The notes under the pieces: model-generated
Database searches by the model: none
Told to the model about the DNA's origin: nothing
Seen by the model: the letters and a program-made list of their open reading frames with translations, nothing else
Shown: one piece after another, positions 1 to 5,748 of the stretch
Numbering within the stretch: position 1 is the first letter of the stretch
Layout of the letters: each line of letters begins with the position of its first letter
Assembly: GCA_034439875.1 (NCBI GenBank)
Contig: JAWXBG010000104.1
Span: 1 to 6,530 of the forward strand
Direction of reading: 5' to 3'
Source of the DNA: JAWXBG01 sp034439875
GTDB taxonomy: Bacteria; Bacteroidota; Bacteroidia; Flavobacteriales_D; Sanyastnellaceae
Length of the DNA stretch: 6,530 bases
Program-made: the position numbers and the translations under genes

Positions 1-2
1 TG

Positions 3-623
3 ATACTTCACGCGGACCATGAGCAAAACTGCTCTACTAGTACAGTGCGCATCGTAGGCTCAAGTCAGAGTAATCTTTATTCATCTATATCAGCGGGTAT
101 AGCTGCCTTGTGGGGCCCCCTGCACGGTGGAGCCAATCAAGCTGTGATTGAAATGCTTGAAAGAATTAAAGCAGACGGCGGAGGTACAAATAAGTGGGTT
201 GAAAAAGCTAAAGATAAAAATGACTCTTTCCGCCTGATGGGATTTGGTCATAGAGTCTATAAGAACTTTGATCCAAGAGCCACAATCATCAAAAAATCGT
301 GCGATGATGTGTTAAATCGATTAGGTATACATGATCCGGTATTGGATATCGCCAAGGAACTCGAAGAAGTAGCATTGAGAGATCCCTACTTTATTGAAAG
401 AAAACTTTATCCAAATGTGGATTTTTACTCTGGTATAATCTATCGTGCAATAGGAATTCCGACAGAGATGTTTACAGTAATGTTTGCGCTCGGAAGACTA
501 CCGGGTTGGATAGCTCAATGGAAAGAGATGATAGAACAAGGAGAACCAATCGGTCGGCCGCGTCAGATCTACACCGGTTTTAGCAAGCGGGATTATGTTC
601 CAATGGTGAAGCGAGGCGTATAA
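3..623 (+). CDS. gltA: Citrate synthase, C-terminal half (5' end outside window)
   Basis: This enzyme condenses oxaloacetate and acetyl-CoA to citrate and CoA in the cytoplasm, the entry step of the TCA cycle. The frame is open from the left edge, so the gene starts upstream; about 206 residues are present of roughly 430 usual for type II bacterial citrate synthases. Seen in the sequence: a HADHEQN block right at the edge (His codons 9-11 and 18-20), GPLHGGAN with the active-site His at 123-125, GFGHRVYKNFDPRA (substrate-binding Arg region), PNVDFYSG with the catalytic Asp at 420-422, and a C-terminal GRPRQIYTG arginine motif. These are the conserved active-site blocks of the E. coli-like family. 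An internal GTG at 45 is not a start, because the conserved HADHE motif lies upstream of it in the same frame. The gene ends with TAA and is followed by a strong hairpin terminator. The 2-methylcitrate synthase paralogue is a less likely alternative. Confidence 0.96.
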   Translation: MLHADHEQNCSTSTVRIVGSSQSNLYSSISAGIAALWGPLHGGANQAVIEMLERIKADGGGTNKWVEKAKDKNDSFRLMGFGHRVYKNFDPRATIIKKSCDDVLNRLGIHDPVLDIAKELEEVALRDPYFIERKLYPNVDFYSGIIYRAIGIPTEMFTVMFALGRLPGWIAQWKEMIEQGEPIGRPRQIYTGFSKRDYVPMVKRGV

Positions 624-638
624 CGAAATAGCTACTAT

Positions 639-661
639 AAGGCCCCGTTCGCGGGGCTTTT
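639..661 (+). terminator. Rho-independent terminator after citrate synthase
   Basis: A six-base-pair GC stem, GCCCCG (642-647) pairing with CGGGGC (652-657), closes a TTCG tetraloop (648-651). Flanking A residues can pair with the following T run (658-661), giving the classic stem plus U-tract shape. It lies 16 bp after the citrate synthase stop and ends about 25 bp before the next start, so it probably insulates the two genes, although read-through cannot be excluded. Confidence 0.85.
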
Positions 662-686
662 ACTTGTAAACTTAAATCGGTTGAAA

Positions 687-1442
687 ATGGAAGGAAGTAT
701 AGATCGCAGCATCGACAACGGAATAGCTCGAATTCGTTTTTATCACCCTCAGAGTAATTCATTTCCCGCAGAACTTCTAAGGAACCTCGCCTCTGAAATA
801 TCAGAAGTTAGCTCACTGCTTGAAGTCAAAGTTATGGTTCTAGAATCTGAAGGAGAAAAGGCATTTTGTGCGGGTGCGAGTTTTGATGAGTTAATGTCCA
901 TCAAAAGTTCATCAGAGGGTCTTGTTTTCTTCAGCGGATTTGCTCAGGTAATAAATGCCATGCGTAAATCAGAAAAGCTCATTATTGGTAGAGTTCAAGG
1001 TAAAGCTGTTGGGGGAGGAGTGGGCTTGGCAAGTTCTTGCGACTATTGTTTTGCGACCTCCCAAGCATCTGTAAAACTCAGCGAATTGTCTGTTGGTATA
1101 GGGCCTTTTGTAGTAGGTCCCGCGGTTCAGCGAAAATTGGGATTGTCTGCAATGAGCGAATTGGCTATTGATGCGAGTGAATGGCGAACTGCTGAATGGG
1201 CAATGCAAAGAGGGTTGTATAATGCAGTTTTTGAAAGTGTTTCGGAGATGGATTCGGCCATAGACAAACTCGCAACAACCTTATCGCAGTCTAGTCCAGA
1301 AGCAATGAAAGAACTAAAAAGAATATTCTGGGAAGGCACCGAAAACTGGGATCAACTTCTTTTGGATCGCGCGGCAGTAAGTGGACGATTGGTTTTATCT
1401 GAGTTCACCAAAAATGCGATAGAGAAATTTAAGAAGAAGTAG
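687..1442 (+). CDS. Enoyl-CoA hydratase/isomerase (crotonase fold), methylglutaconyl-CoA hydratase-like
   Basis: A cytoplasmic crotonase-superfamily enzyme of 251 residues from ATG 687 (an in-frame TTG at 681 would add two residues; ATG is preferred), close to the usual 255-260. Residue positions here count from ATG 687. Oxyanion-hole segments are clear: AFCAGASFDEL (59-69) and GRVQGKAVGGGVGLASSCDY (101-120). The second catalytic glutamate of classical hydratases is retained in SEL (Glu133). The first, normally the last residue of a GGGxE motif (rat ECH Glu144), is Gly here (GGGVG, 109-113). A GGGVGL signature followed by LSE and a proline-containing IGP segment resembles, from memory, LiuC-type methylglutaconyl-CoA hydratases of leucine/isovalerate breakdown, so that role is plausible but not proven. 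The rest has the typical C-terminal helices for trimer contacts. It converges with the minus-strand gene, 21 bp away, and no liu-cluster neighbour is visible. Assignment to the superfamily is near certain; the substrate is not. Confidence 0.93.
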   Translation: MEGSIDRSIDNGIARIRFYHPQSNSFPAELLRNLASEISEVSSLLEVKVMVLESEGEKAFCAGASFDELMSIKSSSEGLVFFSGFAQVINAMRKSEKLIIGRVQGKAVGGGVGLASSCDYCFATSQASVKLSELSVGIGPFVVGPAVQRKLGLSAMSELAIDASEWRTAEWAMQRGLYNAVFESVSEMDSAIDKLATTLSQSSPEAMKELKRIFWEGTENWDQLLLDRAAVSGRLVLSEFTKNAIEKFKKK

Positions 1443-1463
1443 TTATGTTAAATCGTTGATCTA

Positions 1464-2183
1464 TCAATCATTATATGACTTGATGGCTGCCCAAATGGTC
1501 TTTTCCTTCGGGTTTTCCAAAAGGTAGCTCCCTCCACCTATTACTATTCCGAAGGCAACCATTGGAGTCATTTTCATTTCTTCCGGATCTTGTGTGCCAA
1601 GTCCCGCGCCAATGAGAGCAGCTCCTGAAACGAGCATACCATATTGTAACCATCTCATTCTATTGAAACGCTTCATCAAACCGGCACTTTCTGTATGGTC
1701 ACTCAAATCAGCCTTTAGATTTTTATATGTAGATTTCTTAATTGCTAAATCTCCCTTCACATAATATTGAGCGTAGTTGCCATTTGCTAAATCAGGATGA
1801 TTGGATCGGACGGCTTCATCGGGAAAATCGATCAGAATGTCTTGACCACCGTAAAAGTTCATATTTATCTCCTCATATATATCAATTTTGCCGGTATGGG
1901 TGCGCAAAGCATATCGCTCTGTCTTTTCGCCGTGCACTTTGGCGAGGTTTGCAAAGAAGCCATTGTTGTTTTGGAATTGATAAACATCTTTCGTTTCAAA
2001 TCGCTTGTCGTCGAGCTGAAAAAAGGATGCTTGCAAAATGGGAGATTCGTATCTGAGATCAGAACCCACGTGTTCTTCCCCTCCGAATGTGATCACTCGG
2101 TGAATTACGGGATCTTGTTTTTGCGAAAGGAGGGCATGGCACAAACAAAAGGAGAAAAGTACTAGGGTGAAGCGCGTTTTCAT
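1464..2183 (-). CDS. Exported or membrane-anchored protein of unknown function
   Basis: A 239-residue protein that I do not recognise. Residues 1-20 look like a signal peptide: Lys/Arg near the start, a hydrophobic core (FTLVLFSFCLCHALLS), then a polar QKQD start of the mature chain. The middle (about 25-165) is polar, rich in aromatic and charged residues, and probably beta-rich. Near the C-terminus two hydrophobic, glycine-rich segments at about 179-197 and 207-223 could be a transmembrane hairpin, separated by a short acidic QDPEEMK loop. The start ATG (complement of 2181-2183) sits directly before the signal-like sequence, which supports it. The gene is convergent with the crotonase gene (21-bp gap, no terminator seen) and divergent from the methyltransferase across the repeat block. 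It may be a lineage-restricted envelope protein. The coding call is firm because the reading frame is long and the signal-like N-terminus coherent; the function is unknown. Confidence 0.85.
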   Translation of the reverse strand: MKTRFTLVLFSFCLCHALLSQKQDPVIHRVITFGGEEHVGSDLRYESPILQASFFQLDDKRFETKDVYQFQNNNGFFANLAKVHGEKTERYALRTHTGKIDIYEEINMNFYGGQDILIDFPDEAVRSNHPDLANGNYAQYYVKGDLAIKKSTYKNLKADLSDHTESAGLMKRFNRMRWLQYGMLVSGAALIGAGLGTQDPEEMKMTPMVAFGIVIGGGSYLLENPKEKTIWAAIKSYND

Positions 2184-2206
2184 TAATAAGTTTTGAGTTT
2201 ATACGG

Positions 2207-2214
2207 GAAAGATA
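2207..2214 (-). promoter_or_regulatory. Possible Bacteroidota -7 element for the exported-protein gene
   Basis: On the minus strand the word TATCTTTC lies 23 bp before the ATG of the unknown exported protein. It is one base from the TAnnTTTG -7 consensus known for Bacteroidota sigma factors. No good -33 TTG was found at the proper spacing, so this is a weak call based on position and one motif. Confidence 0.35.
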
Positions 2215-2253
2215 TTTATTCGTTTCTCCTAAAACAGAATAATTTGAATTTGG

Positions 2254-2269
2254 AATTCAAAATCGAAAA
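2254..2269. repeat. Left arm of 16-bp perfect inverted repeat flanking the repeat block
   Basis: The word AATTCAAAATCGAAAA here is the exact reverse complement of 2791-2806. The two arms face each other across about 520 bp that contain the whole tandem repeat block. Both arms are AT-rich and sit in low-complexity surroundings with related words such as TTTGGAATT, so shared composition may account for part of the match. Confidence 0.6.
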
Positions 2270-2378
2270 GCACTCAGCCACAATTGTCATTTTTAGGTGT
2301 TTTTCACTCAAAGCCCGCTGAGACTTTAGATTTCGGCAACCATCAGTTTCAAACTCAATCAAGAATTAGTTATCTGTT

Positions 2379-2400
2379 GAACCCCGCTTGAACCCCGCTG
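2379..2400. repeat. 11-bp tandem duplication inside unit A
   Basis: GAACCCCGCTT (2379-2389) is followed at once by GAACCCCGCTG (2390-2400). Unit B has a single copy at the corresponding place (2561-2569 and on), followed instead by two TTCTTTGCGT-like words. This is one of the places where the two long units differ by small duplications. Confidence 0.75.
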
Positions 2401-2429
2401 TCTTTGTGTTTTTTACGTGTAATTCCTCT

Positions 2430-2478
2430 GCGAACTTTGCGTGAACTGCGAACTGATTGTTTTTCACGCAAAGCCCGC
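2430..2478. repeat. Inverted repeat (hairpin) in unit A
   Basis: CTTTGCGTGAA (2435-2445) pairs perfectly with TTCACGCAAAG (2463-2473) around a 17-base loop. After a two-by-two internal mismatch the stem continues with GCG (2430-2432) and CGC (2476-2478). No T run follows, so it does not look like a terminator. It could fold as RNA or as a cruciform on either strand. Confidence 0.8.
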
Positions 2479-2600
2479 TAAGATCGGACGCAAAGCCCGC
2501 TGAGACTTTAGATTTCGGCAACCAACTGTGTCAAACTCAATCAAGAATTAGTTATCTGTTGAACCCCGCATTCTTTGCGTTCTTTGCGTGTAATTCCTCT

Positions 2601-2662
2601 GCGAACTTTGCGTGAACCGCGAGCTTTGCGTGAACTGCGTACTTTGCGTGAACCGCAAGCTT
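2601..2662. repeat. 18-bp tandem array expanded in unit B
   Basis: Three 18-bp units begin at 2601, 2619 and 2637 with the pattern GCGNRCTTTGCGTGAACY, followed by an 8-bp partial unit at 2655-2662. Unit A has only one such unit, and this array accounts for much of the length difference between A and B. Because 18 is a multiple of three the array stays open on the minus strand and gives a spurious AVHAK-repeat peptide. Confidence 0.88.
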
Positions 2663-2685
2663 CCTGATATTCACGCAAAGCCCGC
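2601..2685. repeat. Inverted repeat in unit B with three alternative left arms
   Basis: The right arm TTCACGCAAAG (2670-2680) can pair with any of three identical left arms CTTTGCGTGAA, at 2606-2616, 2624-2634 and 2642-2652. The innermost pairing leaves a 17-base loop, the same as in unit A. The outermost keeps the additional GCG/CGC pairing (2601-2603 with 2683-2685). Confidence 0.8.
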
Positions 2686-2790
2686 TAAGATCGGACGCAA
2701 AGCGCGCTAAGAATTCAGGGTTTGAAGCCGAACACTTTTTTGCAACGAGCTTCAAAAATATTTAATCCCCCAAATTGGAATTTTAGTAAG

Positions 2791-2806
2791 TTTTCGATTT
2801 TGAATT
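2791..2806. repeat. Right arm of 16-bp perfect inverted repeat flanking the repeat block
   Basis: TTTTCGATTTTGAATT is the exact reverse complement of 2254-2269. It lies in an AT-rich stretch just before the methyltransferase start. The surroundings also contain a 10-bp direct repeat, TTGGAATTTT, at 2775-2784 and 2813-2822, so part of the signal is low-complexity sequence. Confidence 0.6.
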
Positions 2807-2841
2807 TTCCATTTGGAATTTTCCGTATTCCTTTGCAGTCT

Positions 2842-4044
2842 ATGAGCACATCAGATTCGAATGAAATAGCCCAGATCCGTTTAAAGCCGGGGAAGGATAT
2901 TTCTACCAAACGTTTTCATCCATGGATTTTCTCTGGTGCTGTAGAAGGTGTGCGCGGCGAACTTAAAGCCGGAGACATGGTCGAAGTGCTTTCTTCCGAC
3001 AACAAAACGCTTGGATTCGGTCATTATGCTGAAGGGAGTATTTGCATTCGTTTATTCCAGTTTGGGGCTGGTGTTCCTGACAATGCTTTTTGGAAACAAA
3101 AGCTCGCTCTAGCCTACGACCTGCGTTCTAGATTGGGAATGACAAACCAAAAACGATCGAATATGTACCGTTTGGTTCATGCCGAAGGAGATGGACTACC
3201 AGGTTTGATCATAGATATTTATGGTTCTACGGCGGTTTTACAGGCACATTCCGATGGTATGCACGATTTGAGAGAAGTCTTTGTAGAGGGCCTCAGGGAG
3301 CTTTATGGCGATAGAATTAAAGCCGTATATGATAAAAGCGCCCTTAAACTGAAAAAGAATACGGGTAGGGAAGTGGTCGATGGATACTTATGGGGAACGG
3401 AGCATGATTCGGCCTGCGCAGAAAATGACTGTAAGTACCAAGTGGATTGGGTGCAGGGACAAAAAACAGGATTTTTCCTAGATCAGCGCGAAAACAGGAA
3501 GCTGCTCGGCGAACTCTCTGAAGGAAAGAAAGTTCTGAATATGTTCTGCTATACTGGCGGATTCTCCGTGAGCGCAGTAAAAGGCGGCGCAGCCCTCGTT
3601 CACAGTGTCGATAGCAGCCAACATGCCATAGAAATGACCAATCAAAATCTGAAATTGAACGACATAGATCCGGAAGTACATCTTGCCATCAAATCGGATG
3701 CCTTGGATTATTTGAAAAAGATGGACGACGATTACGATATTATTGTTCTGGATCCTCCTGCTTTTGCCAAACATTTGAGTGCGCGCCACAAGGCTATTCA
3801 GGGCTATCGACGTCTCAATGAAGCCGCTTTCCGCAAAGCTAAGTCGGGCACACTCATTTTTACTTTTTCCTGTTCGCAGGCTGTCGACAAATCCATGTTT
3901 TCATCTACCATTTTCTCGGCTGCACTTGATGCTGGAAGGAATATGCGTGTCCTCTATCAGCTTCATCAACCTGCAGACCACCCATTCAGCATTTTTCATC
4001 CTGAGGGAGAATACTTGAAAGGCCTCGTAGTGCAGGTGCTCTAG
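2842..4044 (+). CDS. rlmI: Class I rRNA large-subunit methyltransferase, RlmI-like (23S rRNA m5C)
   Basis: A SAM-dependent cytosine-5 methyltransferase of 400 residues, matching the usual 390-400 of the RlmI (YccW) family, which modifies C1962 of 23S rRNA in E. coli. Domains from ATG 2842: an N-terminal PUA domain with HPWIFSGAV (26-34); a central segment ending in QKTGFFLDQREN (207-218), typical of the family; a Rossmann fold with SAM motif I VLNMFCYTGGF (231-241), motif IV DPPAF (304-308), and FSCS (342-345), whose Cys is the expected nucleophile; and the C-terminal QPADHPFSIFHPEGEYLKG, which parallels the E. coli protein. The frame is open to a TTG at 2722, but those 40 extra residues come from the AT-rich flank and precede the normal family start, so ATG 2842 is chosen. 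A word resembling the -7 element (TATTCCTTTG, 2826-2835) has wrong spacing and lies very near the start. No Shine-Dalgarno sequence is seen. The target base is inferred from the family. Confidence 0.93.
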   Translation: MSTSDSNEIAQIRLKPGKDISTKRFHPWIFSGAVEGVRGELKAGDMVEVLSSDNKTLGFGHYAEGSICIRLFQFGAGVPDNAFWKQKLALAYDLRSRLGMTNQKRSNMYRLVHAEGDGLPGLIIDIYGSTAVLQAHSDGMHDLREVFVEGLRELYGDRIKAVYDKSALKLKKNTGREVVDGYLWGTEHDSACAENDCKYQVDWVQGQKTGFFLDQRENRKLLGELSEGKKVLNMFCYTGGFSVSAVKGGAALVHSVDSSQHAIEMTNQNLKLNDIDPEVHLAIKSDALDYLKKMDDDYDIIVLDPPAFAKHLSARHKAIQGYRRLNEAAFRKAKSGTLIFTFSCSQAVDKSMFSSTIFSAALDAGRNMRVLYQLHQPADHPFSIFHPEGEYLKGLVVQVL

Positions 4045-4130
4045 CCTTTTGGCATTGTTTCACTTTGTACGTCTCTCCAATGTAAATGGGCTGATAAACA
4101 CAGAAGTCGGCACCAATCCTCTTGATTCCC

Positions 4131-4138
4131 TATCTTCG
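4131..4138 (+). promoter_or_regulatory. Possible -7 promoter element upstream of ychF
   Basis: TATCTTCG, one base from the TAnnTTTG consensus of Bacteroidota, lies 39 bp before the ychF ATG and just ahead of a GC-rich patch. No TTG was found at the usual -33 distance. It is the best promoter candidate in the 133-bp gap after rlmI, where I see no convincing terminator and no other feature. It would drive the ychF, lipoprotein and rhomboid unit. Confidence 0.4.
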
Positions 4139-4177
4139 CGGCCCCGTTGAAGAAATTACGGATAAAAACAGATTTTC

Positions 4178-5278
4178 ATGGCCTTGAAATGTGGTATTGT
4201 AGGACTTCCGAATGTTGGAAAGTCCACTTTGTTTAACTGTCTGAGTAATGCGAAAGCTCAAGCTGCAAATTTTCCTTTTTGCACCATCGAACCTAACATT
4301 GGCACAATAACGGTTCCTGATGAACGTCTCAACAAATTATCCGAATTGATTAACCCGCAGCGCATTGTTCCAACGACAATCGAAATTGTGGACATCGCAG
4401 GTTTGGTGAAAGGGGCGAGCAAAGGAGAGGGATTGGGTAATAAGTTTCTAGCAAACATTCGTGAGACAGATGCCATCATTCACGTTCTGAGATGTTTTGA
4501 TGATCCAAATGTTGTGCACGTAGACGGCAGTGTGGATCCGGTTCGCGACAAAGAGATTATTGATATTGAACTTCAATTGAAAGATCTTGAGTCGGTTGAA
4601 GCCCGTCTGAGTAAGGTTCAGCGCTCTGCCAGCAGTGGAGATAAAGACGCAAAGCGCATATTCGATTTTCTGACAAGACTTAAAGATGCCCTTGTTCAGG
4701 GTAGAAGTGCTCGCACGATAGAGGCTACCAATGAAGATGATGAACAATTGGTCGTAGAGCTGCAATTGCTCACTGCTAAACCCGTTCTGTATGTGTGCAA
4801 TGTGGAAGAAGCTTCCGTAAGGAGAGGCAACAGCCATGTGGATCGTATTCGCGAAGCGGTAAAAGATGAGAAGGCCGAAGTTCTGGTAATCGGAGCTGCA
4901 ATCGAAGCAGACATCGCTTCATTAGAGACCTTCGAAGAAAGACAGATGTTTCTTCAGGATCTTGGTTTGGAAGAGCCGGGCGTCACTAAATTGATAAATG
5001 CAGCCTACAGATTGCTCGGACTTTATACCTATTTCACAGCGGGAGTCAAGGAGGTACGTGCCTGGACAGTTCACAAAGGAGCCACAGCGCCGGAAGCGGC
5101 AGGAGTGATACATACCGATTTTCAGAAAGGTTTTATCAGAGCCGAAGTGATGAAGTACCAAGACTATATAAAACATGGCAGTGAAGCAGCATTGAAGGAA
5201 ATTGGTAAATTAGGGGTCGAAGGGAAAGAGTATGTGGTTGAAGACGGCGACATAATGCACTTCAGATTCAATGTATAA
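4178..5278 (+). CDS. ychF: Redox-regulated ATPase/GTPase YchF (OLA1 family)
   Basis: A cytoplasmic Obg-related P-loop NTPase of 366 residues (family about 363), nearly universal, that binds ribosomes and prefers ATP over GTP in characterised members. Seen in order: G1 loop GLPNVGKST (9-17); switch I NFPFCTIEPN (31-40); G3 DIAGL (72-76) followed by VKGASKGEGLGN, with a hydrophobic residue where Ras-like enzymes have the catalytic Gln; a helical, charged coiled-coil insertion around 125-200; the NVEE motif (208-211) in place of the GTP-specific NKxD, the hallmark of YchF; and a C-terminal TGS domain from about 283 (YFTAGVKEVRAWT) to the FRFNV end. The start is supported by the normal MALKCGIVG N-terminus. 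The stop TAA abuts the ATG of the next gene with no gap, suggesting translational coupling in a three-gene unit. Nothing about the protein is unusual. Confidence 0.98.
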   Translation: MALKCGIVGLPNVGKSTLFNCLSNAKAQAANFPFCTIEPNIGTITVPDERLNKLSELINPQRIVPTTIEIVDIAGLVKGASKGEGLGNKFLANIRETDAIIHVLRCFDDPNVVHVDGSVDPVRDKEIIDIELQLKDLESVEARLSKVQRSASSGDKDAKRIFDFLTRLKDALVQGRSARTIEATNEDDEQLVVELQLLTAKPVLYVCNVEEASVRRGNSHVDRIREAVKDEKAEVLVIGAAIEADIASLETFEERQMFLQDLGLEEPGVTKLINAAYRLLGLYTYFTAGVKEVRAWTVHKGATAPEAAGVIHTDFQKGFIRAEVMKYQDYIKHGSEAALKEIGKLGVEGKEYVVEDGDIMHFRFNV

Positions 5279-5746
5279 ATGATGATACAAAAGAATGCTT
5301 TAGCATATTTCGTGTGCTTGCTTTTTTTGGCGGCATGTTCGGGTAATCCGTCGTTGAATACTGAGAAAACCTTCGAACCGATACTCGAAATAGAGCAGAT
5401 TAATTCTATTATGAGCCTTCAGCAGGATGCATGGAATAAAGGGGATATAGAAACGTTTATGCAGCCATACTGGAAAAGTGATTCGCTCATTTTTGTAGGA
5501 AAAAGTGGAATCAATAGAGGTTGGCAGAACACTTTAGACAACTATAAAAAATCTTATCCAAGTCCTGAACAAATGGGACGCCTTGAGTTTGAAAATTCGT
5601 CGATCGAAATTTTTGATCAAAGAAGAGCTTGGGTTGTAGGTAAATGGACTTTGTATCGCACGGCCGATACATTAGGTGGACACTACACGCTAAATTGGAA
5701 TAAGAAGGCCGGAGCTTGGGTAATTACATCTGATCATTCCAGCTAA
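5279..5746 (+). CDS. Small lipoprotein with DUF4440/SnoaL-like (NTF2 fold) domain
   Basis: A 155-residue predicted lipoprotein. The N-terminus is hydrophobic (ALAYFVCLLFLAAC) and ends in a lipobox LAAC with the lipidated Cys at residue 20, followed by a polar linker to about 35. The remaining 115 residues fit an NTF2-like fold: an initial helix (INSIMSLQQDAWNKGDIETFMQPYW), a SDSLIFVG strand, then strands with the WVVGKWTLYR and YTLNWNKKAGAWVITSDHSS pattern typical of DUF4440/SnoaL_3 proteins. These proteins bind small ligands or are catalytically uncharacterised, so no reaction is assigned. The start codon directly follows the ychF stop; a second ATG follows immediately and either could be used. 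Only 2 bp separate it from the rhomboid gene, so an operon is very likely. It should sit on the outer face of the inner membrane or on the outer membrane. Family assignment is by pattern and needs a profile search. Confidence 0.88.
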   Translation: MMIQKNALAYFVCLLFLAACSGNPSLNTEKTFEPILEIEQINSIMSLQQDAWNKGDIETFMQPYWKSDSLIFVGKSGINRGWQNTLDNYKKSYPSPEQMGRLEFENSSIEIFDQRRAWVVGKWTLYRTADTLGGHYTLNWNKKAGAWVITSDHSS

Positions 5747-5748
5747 CT

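Larger units (their letters stand above)
2309..2712. repeat. Tandem repeat block: two long units plus a stub, with inverted arms
   Basis: This block dominates the gene-free stretch 2184-2841, between divergently transcribed genes. Unit A covers 2309-2490 (182 bp), unit B 2491-2697 (207 bp), and a 15-bp stub of a third unit lies at 2698-2712. The first 79 bp of A (2309-2387) match B (2491-2569) with three mismatches. A 31-bp segment (2416-2446 and 2587-2617) and a 34-bp segment (2463-2496 and 2670-2703) are identical between the units. The word ACGCAAAGCSCGCT also recurs at a 22-bp step inside each unit junction (2466/2488 and 2673/2695). The sequence is GC-richer than its AT-rich flanks. TTTGCGT/ACGCAAA words of this type are, to my recollection, dispersed in many Bacteroidota genomes, with no assigned function. 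No convincing gene is present: the open frames through it are by-products of the repeat. Confidence 0.92.

Noticed and set aside
1456..1467. TTGAT/ATCAA palindrome between the convergent crotonase and unknown genes
   Set aside because: Only a five-base AT-rich stem with a two-base loop; too weak and tight to act as a terminator.
1742..2165. Plus-strand frames opposite the exported-protein gene
   Set aside because: They are antisense shadows of the minus-strand gene and have no recognisable domain or signal.
2430..2478. Hairpin as a Rho-independent terminator
   Set aside because: No T run follows the stem on either strand, and it lies between divergent promoters, where a terminator would not be expected.
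2556..2570. tRNA T-arm-like word (GCGGGGTTCAA on the minus strand)
   Set aside because: No acceptor, D-arm or anticodon stem can be built around it, and the word is simply part of the repeated core at both 2379 and 2561.
2309..2712. CRISPR array
   Set aside because: The repeats do not have short identical repeats with regular unique spacers; the units are 182 and 207 bp with internal variation, and no cas genes are nearby.
2552..2755. Minus-strand 67-codon frame with a repeated AVHAK peptide
   Set aside because: It lies wholly inside the tandem repeats and exists because the 18-bp unit is a multiple of three. No start context, no family resemblance, and the equivalent frame is not kept in unit A.
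2722..2841. N-terminal 40-residue extension of RlmI from TTG 2722
   Set aside because: The residues come from AT-rich flank sequence, include one inverted repeat arm, and precede the normal PUA-domain start of the family; ATG 2842 fits the family length.
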